NCBI RefSeq assembly: GCF_051262515.1
Contig: NZ_JBIMER010000016.1
Location: forward strand, 1-64,000
Direction of reading: 5' to 3'
Length of the DNA: 64,000 nt
Origin: Arthrobacter_N sp051262515
Lineage (GTDB): Bacteria; Actinomycetota; Actinomycetes; Actinomycetales; Micrococcaceae
Position numbers and translations under genes: made by a program. Within the stretch, counting starts at the first letter, position 1; every line of letters begins with the position of its first letter. Below are positions 1-7,150 of the stretch, piece by piece. Under the pieces are notes generated by a model. That model did not search any database and was not told the DNA's origin. It worked only from the letters and a program-made list of their open reading frames with translations.

Positions 1-1
1 C

Positions 2-1144
2 GACGACGGGCTCACCTGGCGGCACCGGCGCCTGACGGGCATGTTGAAACGGCCGGGGATCCGCGGGATCTTCGCGGCGTCCGGGACCGGGGCGCAGGTC
101 GACGCAGGCACACACGCTGGGCGGTTGCTGCAGCCCTGCGTGGTGCTGCTCGCCGAGGGTGGTCCGGGTAACCTTGGCACCACGCGCATCGCCGCCGCCG
201 TAGCCTATAGCGACGATCACGGCGACTCGTGGAGCCTCGGTGAGCCGCTGGGTCCGAGCCCCGCCGGAGTCCACACCAACGAATCCTCTGTCACCGCGCT
301 GGCCGACGGCACCGTGCTCCTGCATTCGCGGGCGACGCCCCATCGGCTGGTGGCGTATTCAACGGACGGCGGCCACACGTTCTCGGTGCCGTTGCCCGAG
401 CCCCTCCTGGAAGATCCCAGCGACAACGGTTCGGTGCTCCGCCTGACCGGAAGCGGGGACCGTCTCGTCGCGAGCCACAACGCGCACCGGCACCTCCGGC
501 GAAACACGTCGTTGAGGCACTCGCCCGACGGCGGTGCGACCTGGACTCCGCCGTTGGTTATCGAGCCCGGAGCCTCGGCCTATTCGACCGCGGTCGAACT
601 GCCGAACGGGAGCATTGGCGTGCTGTACGAGCGTGGGGCCTACGAGGAGATCGTGTTCGCCGCCGTTCCCCTGGCTGCGGTCCGTGATGCGGCGCCTTCC
701 CCGCCGGAGGACCACGAATCCGTGCCGGGACATCCGGAGTTGCACGTGGAGGTGGTCCCCCGGTCCATCACGACTGCCCCTCCGCACCGGTGGGTGTTCC
801 GCGATCCTCACGTCGCGCTCGGTCAGGCCGATGCCGGCTTCGGGTCCGAGGGCAAGGAGGTCGGCCAGGCCGGCGCGCAGGTCGTGGGATCCCGGAGGGA
901 TTTCAGGGCCAACTACGGTCCCCCGCGGACCGGCGTCGGGCCGGGTGATGTCTTCGCGTACTCAGCCGCCGTGACCAACACTGGTGCGGGCGCCGTCGTC
1001 GTTCGCCCCTGTGGATCGGTCGAGGACGCCGGCCCCGCGCGCACCATCGTCCCGGGCGCGACCGAGGTGTGGTCCCATCTGAATAATCTCGTCGACCGGA
1101 GCCGGACCGCGCTCAACCTGCGCTGGGACGTCGCGGCTCTTTGA
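2..1144 (+). CDS. BNR/Asp-box sialidase-like protein, 3' part
   Basis: The reading frame is open from position 2, so the start lies before the window and only about 380 C-terminal residues are seen. Several Asp-box motifs of the S/x-D-x-G-x-T/S-W type are visible: DDGLTW at the very edge, DDHGDSW, TDGGHTF and PDGGATW. They are spaced as in six-bladed beta-propeller sialidases. A YERGAYEEIVFA segment matches the end of a sialidase propeller, where a catalytic-site Tyr/Glu is usual. After about residue 225 (counted from position 41) comes a beta-rich tail of about 140 residues that resembles an accessory or carbohydrate-binding region. The likely role is exo-sialidase or another secreted glycan hydrolase. 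The signal peptide and catalytic arginines would lie upstream and cannot be checked. Confidence 0.8.
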   Translation, partial: DDGLTWRHRRLTGMLKRPGIRGIFAASGTGAQVDAGTHAGRLLQPCVVLLAEGGPGNLGTTRIAAAVAYSDDHGDSWSLGEPLGPSPAGVHTNESSVTALADGTVLLHSRATPHRLVAYSTDGGHTFSVPLPEPLLEDPSDNGSVLRLTGSGDRLVASHNAHRHLRRNTSLRHSPDGGATWTPPLVIEPGASAYSTAVELPNGSIGVLYERGAYEEIVFAAVPLAAVRDAAPSPPEDHESVPGHPELHVEVVPRSITTAPPHRWVFRDPHVALGQADAGFGSEGKEVGQAGAQVVGSRRDFRANYGPPRTGVGPGDVFAYSAAVTNTGAGAVVVRPCGSVEDAGPARTIVPGATEVWSHLNNLVDRSRTALNLRWDVAAL

Positions 1145-1227
1145 CGTCAGCTTGCCGCACCTATGCCTCGAGTGGGAGCGGAGCCAACGTGTATCCTGCT
1201 GGAAAGACGCTTAGACGTGTAACCGGG

Positions 1228-1253
1228 GAATGCATTCGATAGAGGATGCATTC
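1228..1253. promoter_or_regulatory. Two palindromic sites before a small zinc-ribbon gene
   Basis: GAATGCATTC (1228-1237) is a perfect 10-bp palindrome. A near copy, GGATGCATTC (1244-1253), lies 16 bp further on. The pair sits between the sialidase gene and the small zinc-ribbon gene and looks like a double operator. It overlaps the most upstream possible ATG (1230), which argues for the later GTG start at 1299. Confidence 0.35.
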
Positions 1254-1298
1254 AAGTGTGGATATGAGCCGCGCGCGACCTTCCTCCCAGGAATCGCC

Positions 1299-1499
1299 GT
1301 GGCTCTCTGCACCAAGACCTCCTACCCGTCCCAAGACAACGCTCATCACGCTCTGACTGCGATCCGACACAGAGATCGTTCCAAAAACAAGAAGTTGCCG
1401 CGCAGCGTTTACCGTTGCCCACATTGCGGCGCTTGGCACCTTACGTCGGAACTGCAGTCGCGTCGACCTTCGGCAAGGCGCGCCAGCAACCGTCAATGA
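1299..1499 (+). CDS. Small zinc-ribbon-like hypothetical protein
   Basis: This 66-residue basic protein begins with a Cys near its N-terminus (VALCTKTSYPS) and ends with a CPHCGAWHLTS motif. The Cys/His set would fit one zinc site. Short proteins with this YRCPxCGAWHLT ending recur in actinobacterial and phage genomes without a known role. I chose GTG 1299 because AGGA lies 6 nt upstream and homologous proteins start close to the first Cys. An in-frame ATG at 1230 would give 89 residues but overlaps a palindromic site. It stands alone between the sialidase gene and a small secreted peptide. A DNA- or RNA-binding function is only a guess. Confidence 0.6.
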   Translation: MALCTKTSYPSQDNAHHALTAIRHRDRSKNKKLPRSVYRCPHCGAWHLTSELQSRRPSARRASNRQ

Positions 1500-1596
1500 G
1501 GTCACGATCTGGTCAGCCACCTATCTTCCGCCACGGGCGAGGCGGATTATAGGCGACACGGACCCACACAGTCCGCCGCTTTCGAGGAGGCACCCC

Positions 1597-1803
1597 ATGA
1601 AGAAGTCGACCGCGTTGGCCTCGTTGGCCGTCTCCGCCCTGATCCTGTTCGGGACGGCCTCCGCATCCGCCTCGTCCACCGTCGAGCCGCCGCCGGACCT
1701 TCCGGGCGTCTGCTTCGTGTTCTCCGGCGGCGGATGGCTGGGCGCGCCTTGCCCCGACGAGGCACCACCTACGCTCGTTCCCGTTGAGCCCGTAGTCGGT
1801 TAG
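1597..1803 (+). CDS. Small secreted Pro-rich peptide
   Basis: This 68-residue protein has a clear Sec signal peptide: KK at the N-terminus, a hydrophobic core of about 15 residues and an ASASA cleavage region near residue 25. The mature part is about 43 residues, rich in Pro, Gly and Val, with two Cys (in GVCFVF and GAPCPDE) that could form a disulfide. A strong ribosome binding site (GAGGAGGC) precedes the ATG. The stop codon overlaps the stop of the convergent HTTM-like gene, so the pair is packed tail to tail. No family is recognised; a small exported or cell-wall peptide is all that can be said. Confidence 0.65.
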   Translation: MKKSTALASLAVSALILFGTASASASSTVEPPPDLPGVCFVFSGGGWLGAPCPDEAPPTLVPVEPVVG

Positions 1804-2630
1804 CCGCGGACGTTCGAGAGGTTCGACGAAGGGGTCGATTCGCGCGACCACAGTTCCCTGCGACCCAAGAATGGCAACCAACTCGGGCCCAGTGCGGCGA
1901 ACTGCGCGTATCCGACCATCATAAGCAACGCGAACGCCACCAATGGTGTCGGATCGCTGAGCAAAAGCACGATGCCCAAATGAAGACCACCGCCTACCAA
2001 AAATGCGACTCCGCGGGTACGTCCAAACCACAGTGACGCGGCGAGAAAGAGCTCCACAGCGATGCTCGCCAGTGCCACGAAACTAAAAACCCAAAGGGGC
2101 AGCTTCACCCAGTCGTTGACAAAGCCAGCAAGGACCTCCCCAGACAGATATTGGCTATTGATCTTCGAAACGGCCGTCCAGAAGTAGACAGTACTGATTT
2201 GGACCATTATCAGGACAGCTGGCCAGATCGGGACTCGATTGGACCGGTCGACCGCGCCTACGGCCCACGCGTTTGCGGATTGGCTCATCGCCATGATTGT
2301 CGAAAGCGAGATCATAAGGACCAGATGGTTGCTGTAGGCATGCAGGTCCGTCACGAGTCCGTAGACGCCGATAGCCGCCAGACACGTGGCCGCTGCTCTG
2401 GGGAATATCCCGAGGATAAGAGTTATGGCCGCCACCAGTCCGACAACCAGGATTACCATCGCGGTATTCGGGGCTGCTGACGGTGCCCACGCGAAGGCCG
2501 GCATAGATAGCCTTCCGTCACCCGCACGGTGCAGTACAGCGGCCAACTCAAAGACCATATAGAGGGCGGCTAGACCCAGCAGAATGCGACCAGCTGCCAA
2601 AGCCCGCGCATCGGCGGTTGCACTCAGCAT
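1800..2630 (-). CDS. HTTM-domain-like integral membrane protein
   Basis: This 276-residue protein has at least six hydrophobic segments. A signature around YFWTAVSKINSQYLSGE, in which a lone Lys follows a Tyr-Phe-rich helix, matches the core of HTTM (horizontally transferred transmembrane, related to vitamin K gamma-carboxylase) proteins. The start is placed at ATG 2630 because it overlaps the stop of the upstream gene in ATGCTGA, a typical coupled junction. The frame is open 24 codons further upstream, but that would run into the upstream gene. The catalytic function of bacterial HTTM proteins is mostly unknown. It is paired with a small membrane-anchored partner, so the two probably act together in the membrane. 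Confidence 0.7.
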   Translation of the reverse strand: MLSATADARALAAGRILLGLAALYMVFELAAVLHRAGDGRLSMPAFAWAPSAAPNTAMVILVVGLVAAITLILGIFPRAAATCLAAIGVYGLVTDLHAYSNHLVLMISLSTIMAMSQSANAWAVGAVDRSNRVPIWPAVLIMVQISTVYFWTAVSKINSQYLSGEVLAGFVNDWVKLPLWVFSFVALASIAVELFLAASLWFGRTRGVAFLVGGGLHLGIVLLLSDPTPLVAFALLMMVGYAQFAALGPSWLPFLGRRELWSRESTPSSNLSNVRG

Positions 2631-2956
2631 GTCAACGTCCGCCCTTCGCGCGGCGTGTCCCGGGCGATTCTGACAATCCGAGCCGTCTCGACGGTTTTGC
2701 AAACATGTTCCGGGACAGTGGCGAAATAGTCGACCTCCGGACGCACGCGCGAAACCAGCAACGCCAAGGGCATATCCTCGACGGAGCCGTTGGCGTGCTC
2801 AATCGAGACCGTCGGCATCGCAGTCATGCGGGCGTACATCTGCCAGCCGAACATCTGATCGGAATCCTTGAAAGCGTTCACTGCGGGAATGAGAACCATT
2901 GCCGCCACGGCGGCTGTCAGGAGGCCAACCGAGATCCGATTCGCCAGTGTCCTCAT
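2624..2956 (-). CDS. Small membrane-anchored partner of the HTTM-like protein
   Basis: This 110-residue protein has one N-terminal transmembrane segment (about residues 9-28), then a short extracytoplasmic domain with a FGWQMYARM motif and one late Cys (HVCKTV). Short proteins with a similar W-x-M-Y/F motif are often found next to HTTM genes; that comparison is from memory and the family name is uncertain. ATG 2956 has GGTGGAG just upstream and is preferred to ATG 2986. The 3' end overlaps the next gene by 7 nt in ATGCTGA, which suggests translational coupling. No function is known. Confidence 0.6.
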   Translation of the reverse strand: MRTLANRISVGLLTAAVAAMVLIPAVNAFKDSDQMFGWQMYARMTAMPTVSIEHANGSVEDMPLALLVSRVRPEVDYFATVPEHVCKTVETARIVRIARDTPREGRTLTC

Positions 2957-3100
2957 CTCCACCCCACCATGATTCCGCCCTTTCACCGCGAGTTGACAGG
3001 CTGAACTCGTTCACCGCCTATAGACATCTTCCACTTTTCAATAGCCATAAGGGAAGGCATTTGGAATCAGCAGGGCACTTTGCCGAATCCGTACGAAACG

Positions 3101-3138
3101 CCCGAAGGCCCCGCAGCAGAAGCTGCGGGGCCTTCGGG
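3101..3138 (-). terminator. Hairpin after rpsI
   Basis: A perfect 17-bp inverted repeat (3101-3117 with 3122-3138, loop AGAA) lies just beyond the rpsI stop. There is no clear U-run, as is common for actinobacterial terminators. Confidence 0.75.
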
Positions 3139-3148
3139 GAAAGCGGGT

Positions 3149-3652
3149 TTAGCGCTTCGAGTACTGCGGGGCCTTGCGTGCCTTCTTGAGTCCGGCCTTC
3201 TTGCGCTCGACGGCGCGCGGGTCGCGGGTCAGGAAGCCGGCTTTCTTGAGGATCGCGCGGTTGTTCTCGCGGTCGATCTCGTTCAGCGAGCGGGCGATGC
3301 CGAGGCGCAGTGCGCCGGCTTGGCCCGAGTCGCCGCCGCCGTGGATGCGGGCGATGACGTCGTACGCGCCGTCGAGATCCAGGATCTTGAACGGCTCGTT
3401 GACTTCCTGCTGGTGCAGCTTGTTGGGGAAGTAGTTCTCCAACGTGCGGCCGTTGATGATCCAGTTGCCGGTGCCGGGGACGACGCGAACGCGTGCCACG
3501 GCCTCCTTGCGGCGGCCAACTGCGGCGCCGGGCACGGTCAGTGCCGGACGCTCCTTGACGACGGCCTCTTCGGCCGCCGCGGAAGACTCCGAGGTGTACG
3601 CAGCGGGTGCGGCACCTTCAAATTCATTCTGCTCTTCAGTGTTCTGAGCCAC
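3149..3652 (-). CDS. rpsI: 30S ribosomal protein S9
   Basis: S9 binds the 16S rRNA 3' domain, and its C-terminal Lys/Arg tail reaches the P-site tRNA. The 167-residue product ends in the conserved YSKR. The S9 core starts near GRRKEAVARVRVVPG (about residue 46). The first 45 residues are an acidic, Ala/Glu-rich extension beyond the usual length of about 130, as in many Micrococcales. It is the second gene of the rplM-rpsI operon, 41 nt after rplM, and is followed by a strong hairpin. Confidence 0.97.
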   Translation of the reverse strand: MAQNTEEQNEFEGAAPAAYTSESSAAAEEAVVKERPALTVPGAAVGRRKEAVARVRVVPGTGNWIINGRTLENYFPNKLHQQEVNEPFKILDLDGAYDVIARIHGGGDSGQAGALRLGIARSLNEIDRENNRAILKKAGFLTRDPRAVERKKAGLKKARKAPQYSKR

Positions 3653-3693
3653 GATTCTCCTTGAAAACTAATCTGTTGTTTCGGGGCCCAGCG

Positions 3694-4137
3694 CTACTGC
3701 GCGACCTGGGTGATTTCGAACGTCTTGGGCTGCTGGGCGGCGTGCGGGTGCTCGGCACCACGGTAGACCTTGAGCTTGTGCAGCTGCTGCGCCGCGATCG
3801 AGTTCTTGGGGAGCATGCCGCGGACGGCCTTCTCCACGGCCTCGACCGGGTTCTTCTCAAGCAGTTCCGCATAGCTGACGGACTTGAGGCCGCCCGGGAA
3901 GCCGGAGTGCCGGTAGGCGCGCTTCTTTTCGAGCTTGGCGCCGGTCAGGGCGACCTTCTCGGCGTTGATGATGATGACAAAATCGCCCATGTCCATGTGG
4001 GGGGCGAAAGTCGCCTTGTGCTTGCCGCGCAGCAGCGTTGCGGTCTGGCTGGCGAGGCGGCCCAGAACGATGTCAGTGGCGTCAATGACGTGCCACTGGC
4101 GATCTGCGTCGCCGGGCTTCGGTGAGTACGTACGCAC
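3694..4137 (-). CDS. rplM: 50S ribosomal protein L13
   Basis: This 147-residue protein matches L13 from end to end: MRTYSPKPGDADRQWHVIDATDIVLGRLA at the start (quoted in part), GDFVIIINAEKV in the middle, and PKNSIAAQQLHKLKVYRGAEHPHAAQQP at the end (quoted in part). L13 is an early-assembling 23S rRNA-binding protein. It leads the two-gene operon with rpsI and is transcribed away from the pilin locus, with which it shares the 4138-4644 intergenic region. Its length is normal and the core shows no unusual features. Confidence 0.97.
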   Translation of the reverse strand: MRTYSPKPGDADRQWHVIDATDIVLGRLASQTATLLRGKHKATFAPHMDMGDFVIIINAEKVALTGAKLEKKRAYRHSGFPGGLKSVSYAELLEKNPVEAVEKAVRGMLPKNSIAAQQLHKLKVYRGAEHPHAAQQPKTFEITQVAQ

Positions 4138-4644
4138 GTTAATTGCCTTCGTTTCCTTGGATACTGGTCAAGCGCTCCCCCGGCTGGCGGCGTTGAGATC
4201 CACCGACGGGCTTGCACTGTGTTATCGATCTGCGCTGTACCAGTTCATCAGGTGAGGACTGACTCCAACCGGCCATCCCGTATTTGCCCGCTGCCTCCGC
4301 AGACCAGGGCCCTGCAACTGGGCCGTCACGCGGAGGAGGTGTGTCAGGCATAGGACACGCACAACAGCTTGCAACGATACAGCAACGCAGGGCCGGTTCC
4401 AAAAAGCAGCCGGTCGGCGCGCCCCATCGCCTGCCCCGGCGCGCCTGCCGCCACGCAACGCGTCCCGAGCCGCAGTGAAAACGCAGGATTTACGCAGCAT
4501 TGACGCAGGGAAACAGGGTTGCGGAAGCATTGCCTCAGGATCTGGGAAGACTGCGTCTACGGGCCGATATTGGTTGCTAGATTTTTCTCAGAGCTGGTGC
4601 AGGGCCAGCCGCACCGGCACAATCCACAATCCAGGAGACATCCC
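4138..4644. promoter_or_regulatory. Divergent intergenic region between rplM and the Flp pilin gene
   Basis: No convincing gene is seen in these 507 bases. On the minus side a weak -10-like GATAAC (around 4221-4226) could serve rplM. On the plus side the distal half holds three phased ACGCAG repeats (4481-4508), an inverted copy (CTGCGT at 4551-4556), and the pilin ribosome binding site CCAGGAGA (4631-4638). The pilin leader therefore looks long and regulated. Confidence 0.5.
4481..4508 (+). promoter_or_regulatory. Three ACGCAG direct repeats with exact 11-bp period
   Basis: ACGCAG occurs at 4481, 4492 and 4503, exactly one helical turn apart, about 140 bp before the pilin ATG. Tandem 11-bp direct repeats are the usual layout for OmpR-family response regulators. 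A related copy precedes the Hpt gene (11708-11724), and an OmpR-type regulator is encoded at 12230-13003. That it is the cognate regulator is inference. Confidence 0.5.
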
Positions 4645-4857
4645 ATGCTTTCCATCTACGCAACGCTCCAGACGCTCGGCCTCAAGCTGAAGAACCGCAT
4701 GAAGGACGAGACCGGCGCCACCGCCGTCGAGTACGGCATCATGGTCGGCCTCATCGCCGTCGCCATCATCGCTACGGTAGCGCTGCTCGGCCCCCAGCTG
4801 AACCAAATGTTCCAGAACGTCGTCAACGAGCTCCCGGCCGCCCCGGCCGGTACCTGA
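4645..4857 (+). CDS. flp: Flp-family type IVb pilin
   Basis: This 70-residue pilin has the Flp layout: a short basic leader region, then DETGATAVEYGIMVGLIAVAIIATVALLG (shown in part), in which the prepilin peptidase would cut after Gly before ATAVEYG. The Glu in VEYG corresponds to Glu5 of the mature pilin. The hydrophobic stretch that follows is the assembly helix. I chose ATG 4645 because CCAGGAGA lies 6 nt upstream; longer in-frame starts lack this. A strong intrinsic terminator directly follows, so the major pilin can be made in excess over the assembly genes downstream. A prepilin peptidase gene was not seen in the window. Confidence 0.93.
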   Translation: MLSIYATLQTLGLKLKNRMKDETGATAVEYGIMVGLIAVAIIATVALLGPQLNQMFQNVVNELPAAPAGT

Positions 4858-4871
4858 TCACCGCGTAGGCT

Positions 4872-4909
4872 CTGGGCGGCGGGGGCCACTCCGCCGCCCA
4901 GATTTTTTT
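4872..4909 (+). terminator. Intrinsic terminator between pilin and tadE
   Basis: A perfect 10-bp stem CTGGGCGGCG / CGCCGCCCAG (4872-4881 with 4892-4901) is followed by A and seven T residues. This is the most canonical terminator in the window. Partial read-through would set the pilin to assembly-gene ratio. A 6-bp palindrome (GCTACC-GA-GGTAGC, 4919-4932) follows before tadE. Confidence 0.9.
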
Positions 4910-4964
4910 CCACGGGACGCTACCGAGGTAGCATCCGCGAATTACCCGAGGGGGGGAACGGCAG

Positions 4965-5357
4965 ATGCGCAAGGACTCACAACGCGGCGCGGTCGCCGTT
5001 GAGTTCGCCCTCCTCCTACCGATTCTGGTGGTCCTGGTCATGGGCATCATGGAATTCGGACGGGCCTACAACGCCCAGATCACGCTGACCCACTCGGCCC
5101 GCGAGAGCGTGCGCTCCATGGCCATCTCAAACAACCCCGTCGCCGCGAAAAACCGCGCGGTCACCACCGCCGTCGGCCTGAATCCGGCATTGTCGGCATC
5201 CAACGTCGCCATTGTCACCACCGCATCTCCCAACACCGCGTGCGCGCCCGCGGCAACGGCCACGGTGACGATCAGCTACTCGTTGCCATCGCTGACCGGG
5301 CTCTTCGGCTCCGCGATTCCCCTGACGGGAAAGGGTGTCATGCGATGCGGGGGATAA
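4965..5357 (+). CDS. tadE: TadE-like minor pseudopilin
   Basis: This 130-residue protein has the TadE N-terminus: RGAVAVEFALLLPILVVLVMGIMEFGRAYN (shown in part), in which GAVAVEFAL carries the Glu5-like residue of pseudopilins, followed by a transmembrane helix. The rest is a small extracytoplasmic domain with two Cys. It probably caps or initiates the Flp pilus. A G-rich ribosome binding site precedes the ATG. The gene overlaps the start of the TadG-like gene (ATG 5345 lies inside its last codons), which indicates translational coupling. Confidence 0.88.
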   Translation: MRKDSQRGAVAVEFALLLPILVVLVMGIMEFGRAYNAQITLTHSARESVRSMAISNNPVAAKNRAVTTAVGLNPALSASNVAIVTTASPNTACAPAATATVTISYSLPSLTGLFGSAIPLTGKGVMRCGG

Positions 5358-6403
5358 CGCACGCCGGGTCCGGCTCCGAGCCGGGTACCGAGACCCAGCG
5401 GGGCGCGGCCTCGGTGATCCTGGCAGTCATGATGGTCGCGCTGCTGGGCTTCACGGCCCTCGTGGTCGACGTCGGCTTCCTCTACGCCGAACGGACCGAA
5501 CTCCAGAACGGCGCGGACGCGGCGGCAGTGGGGACCGCGCAAAAGTGTGCCAGGAGTACTGCGGATGCCGACTGCTCCCCGAGTTCCCCGCTGGCCGCCT
5601 CCCTGGCCGACGCGAACGCGCGCGACGGGCTCCACAACGTCGACTCCATCGACCTGAACCTCACCACGCGCAAGGTCACGGTGACCACCGGCGCCGAAGA
5701 GTCCGGTGGCGCGGAGAACACCGTCTCGCTGTTCTTCGCCAACGCATTGGGGGTCCCGTCGGCCGAAGTAGGCGCTCGGTCCTCTGCCATCTGGGGCAGT
5801 CCGCGATCCGGCCGCACCGCCTTCCCCGCAGCGTTCTCCGTGTGTCAGGTTCAGGGGCGCGTCGATGGGGGTCTTCAAAGACTGGGGCTCCACGGGGGCG
5901 CCTATGCGAATGGAACCTGCAATTTGGGCCCCTCGGGCCAAGCCGTTGCGGGAGGGTTCGGCTGGCTTGCCCAAGACCCCGGTCAGTGCGGAGGATTCAT
6001 CGACCTAGCGGCCAGTGAAGGCGGCAGCGGAACAGGCAACAACGAACCGCCAAACTGCGCCGCGCTGTTCACCAAGTGGATCGGCGACATCAACGCCGGA
6101 CGCTCCCCCGTGGTTCTGCTGCCCGTCTTCAACAAGGTTGTGGGCACAGGGTCAAACGCCGTGTACGGGCTCACCAGCTTTGCCGCCTTCAGCGTCGCCG
6201 GCTGGAAATTCACCGGAGGCAATGAAGGCCCCGGTGTCACGGGAGTCTTCCACAACACGTCCACCTGGGTGGGCGACAAGGCCTGCACCGGTGATTGCCG
6301 CGCCATCATTGGGAAATTCATCACCTATGTCTCGCTCGAAGAGGGGTATACGTTGGGTCCAGTGGATGCCAATGGTGCACGAGTCGTGCAAATGACGGAT
6401 TAG
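5345..6403 (+). CDS. tadG: TadG-like pilus assembly / surface protein
   Basis: The product has 352 residues. Residues 20-60 show the TadG/TadE-like N-terminal anchor: QRGAASVILAVMMVALLGFTALVVDVG (in part), then YAERTELQNGADAAAVG, the motif shared by putative Flp pilus-assembly TadG proteins. The remaining 290 residues are extracytoplasmic, with several Cys, and lack an obvious VWA metal site. The frame is open further upstream, but ATG 5345 fits the homologous N-terminus and overlaps the end of tadE. It probably anchors or controls the pilus in the envelope. Assignment to the TadG group is good; its precise role is not known. Confidence 0.82.
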   Translation: MRGITHAGSGSEPGTETQRGAASVILAVMMVALLGFTALVVDVGFLYAERTELQNGADAAAVGTAQKCARSTADADCSPSSPLAASLADANARDGLHNVDSIDLNLTTRKVTVTTGAEESGGAENTVSLFFANALGVPSAEVGARSSAIWGSPRSGRTAFPAAFSVCQVQGRVDGGLQRLGLHGGAYANGTCNLGPSGQAVAGGFGWLAQDPGQCGGFIDLAASEGGSGTGNNEPPNCAALFTKWIGDINAGRSPVVLLPVFNKVVGTGSNAVYGLTSFAAFSVAGWKFTGGNEGPGVTGVFHNTSTWVGDKACTGDCRAIIGKFITYVSLEEGYTLGPVDANGARVVQMTD

Positions 6404-6412
6404 GAGCCGCGG

Positions 6413-7150
6413 ATGAGATCGCGTTTGTTGGCGGGAGCCGCCGCGCTGTTATTGGCGTTGATAGGCCTGATACTGGTGTATTCCTACGCTCAGGGTGCTG
6501 ACCAGCGTGCGATGGCAGGCATGGAGCCAGTCGACGTGCTAGTGGTTCAAACGCCGGTTCCCGAAGGAGCCAGCCTGACAGTCCTCGAGGAGTCCGTGGT
6601 GACATCGAAGCTGCCGCAGTCCGCGGTTCCCGACTCCGCTCTTCGCTCTCTGGAGGGTCAGGAGGGACGAGTGGCAGGGACCAATTTGGTAGCCGGGGAA
6701 GTGCTGGTGCCCGATCGTCTCGTTGACCCGGCGGACCTGCAGGAGCCTGGTTCCGTTCCGGTGCCCCAGGGGATGCAGGAGGTGACGTTCGCCCTCGATC
6801 CGCAGCGCATGGTCGGCGGGAAGGTCAATGCCGGAGACACCGTCGGCGTGTTCGTCTCCTTCGACGACGGCGCCGTGGAGGATGACCCCAAACTTTCCAC
6901 GACGCAACGCGTGTTCCACCAGGTCCTGGTGACGACGGTTCAACGCGCGGAAGCCACCGCTGACGAACCGGCCGAGAACGCCGCGGCCCTGCCCGCCGGA
7001 ACCATGCTCGTCACGGTCGCCGTCAAGGACGTCGACGCCGCCAAAATCGTGTATTCAGCCGAGTTCGGACGCATCTGGCTCACGAAGGAAGCAGACCACG
7101 CCGCCAAGGAACCACCCACAGTGATCCGAAAGAGTGACGTTTACCCGTGA
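6413..7150 (+). CDS. cpaB: CpaB/RcpC-type Flp pilus assembly protein
   Basis: This 245-residue protein has one N-terminal transmembrane helix (about residues 4-25). A SAF-like domain follows (VDVLVVQTPVPEGASL to TNLVAGEVLVPDRLV, about residues 40-105), then an RcpC/CpaB region beginning EVTFALDPQRMVGGKVNAGD. The GDTVGVFVSF segment is typical of the family. In Gram-negatives CpaB works with the secretin; in Gram-positive actinobacteria without an outer membrane its role is thought to be in stabilising the pilus channel in the envelope. It overlaps the CpaE gene by 4 nt (GTGA), so the two are coupled. Confidence 0.88.
   Translation: MRSRLLAGAAALLLALIGLILVYSYAQGADQRAMAGMEPVDVLVVQTPVPEGASLTVLEESVVTSKLPQSAVPDSALRSLEGQEGRVAGTNLVAGEVLVPDRLVDPADLQEPGSVPVPQGMQEVTFALDPQRMVGGKVNAGDTVGVFVSFDDGAVEDDPKLSTTQRVFHQVLVTTVQRAEATADEPAENAAALPAGTMLVTVAVKDVDAAKIVYSAEFGRIWLTKEADHAAKEPPTVIRKSDVYP

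Noticed and set aside
1161..1520. 119-residue minus-strand frame opposite the zinc-ribbon gene
   Set aside because: No ribosome binding site or domain; the plus-strand protein carries the recognisable CPHCGAWH motif.
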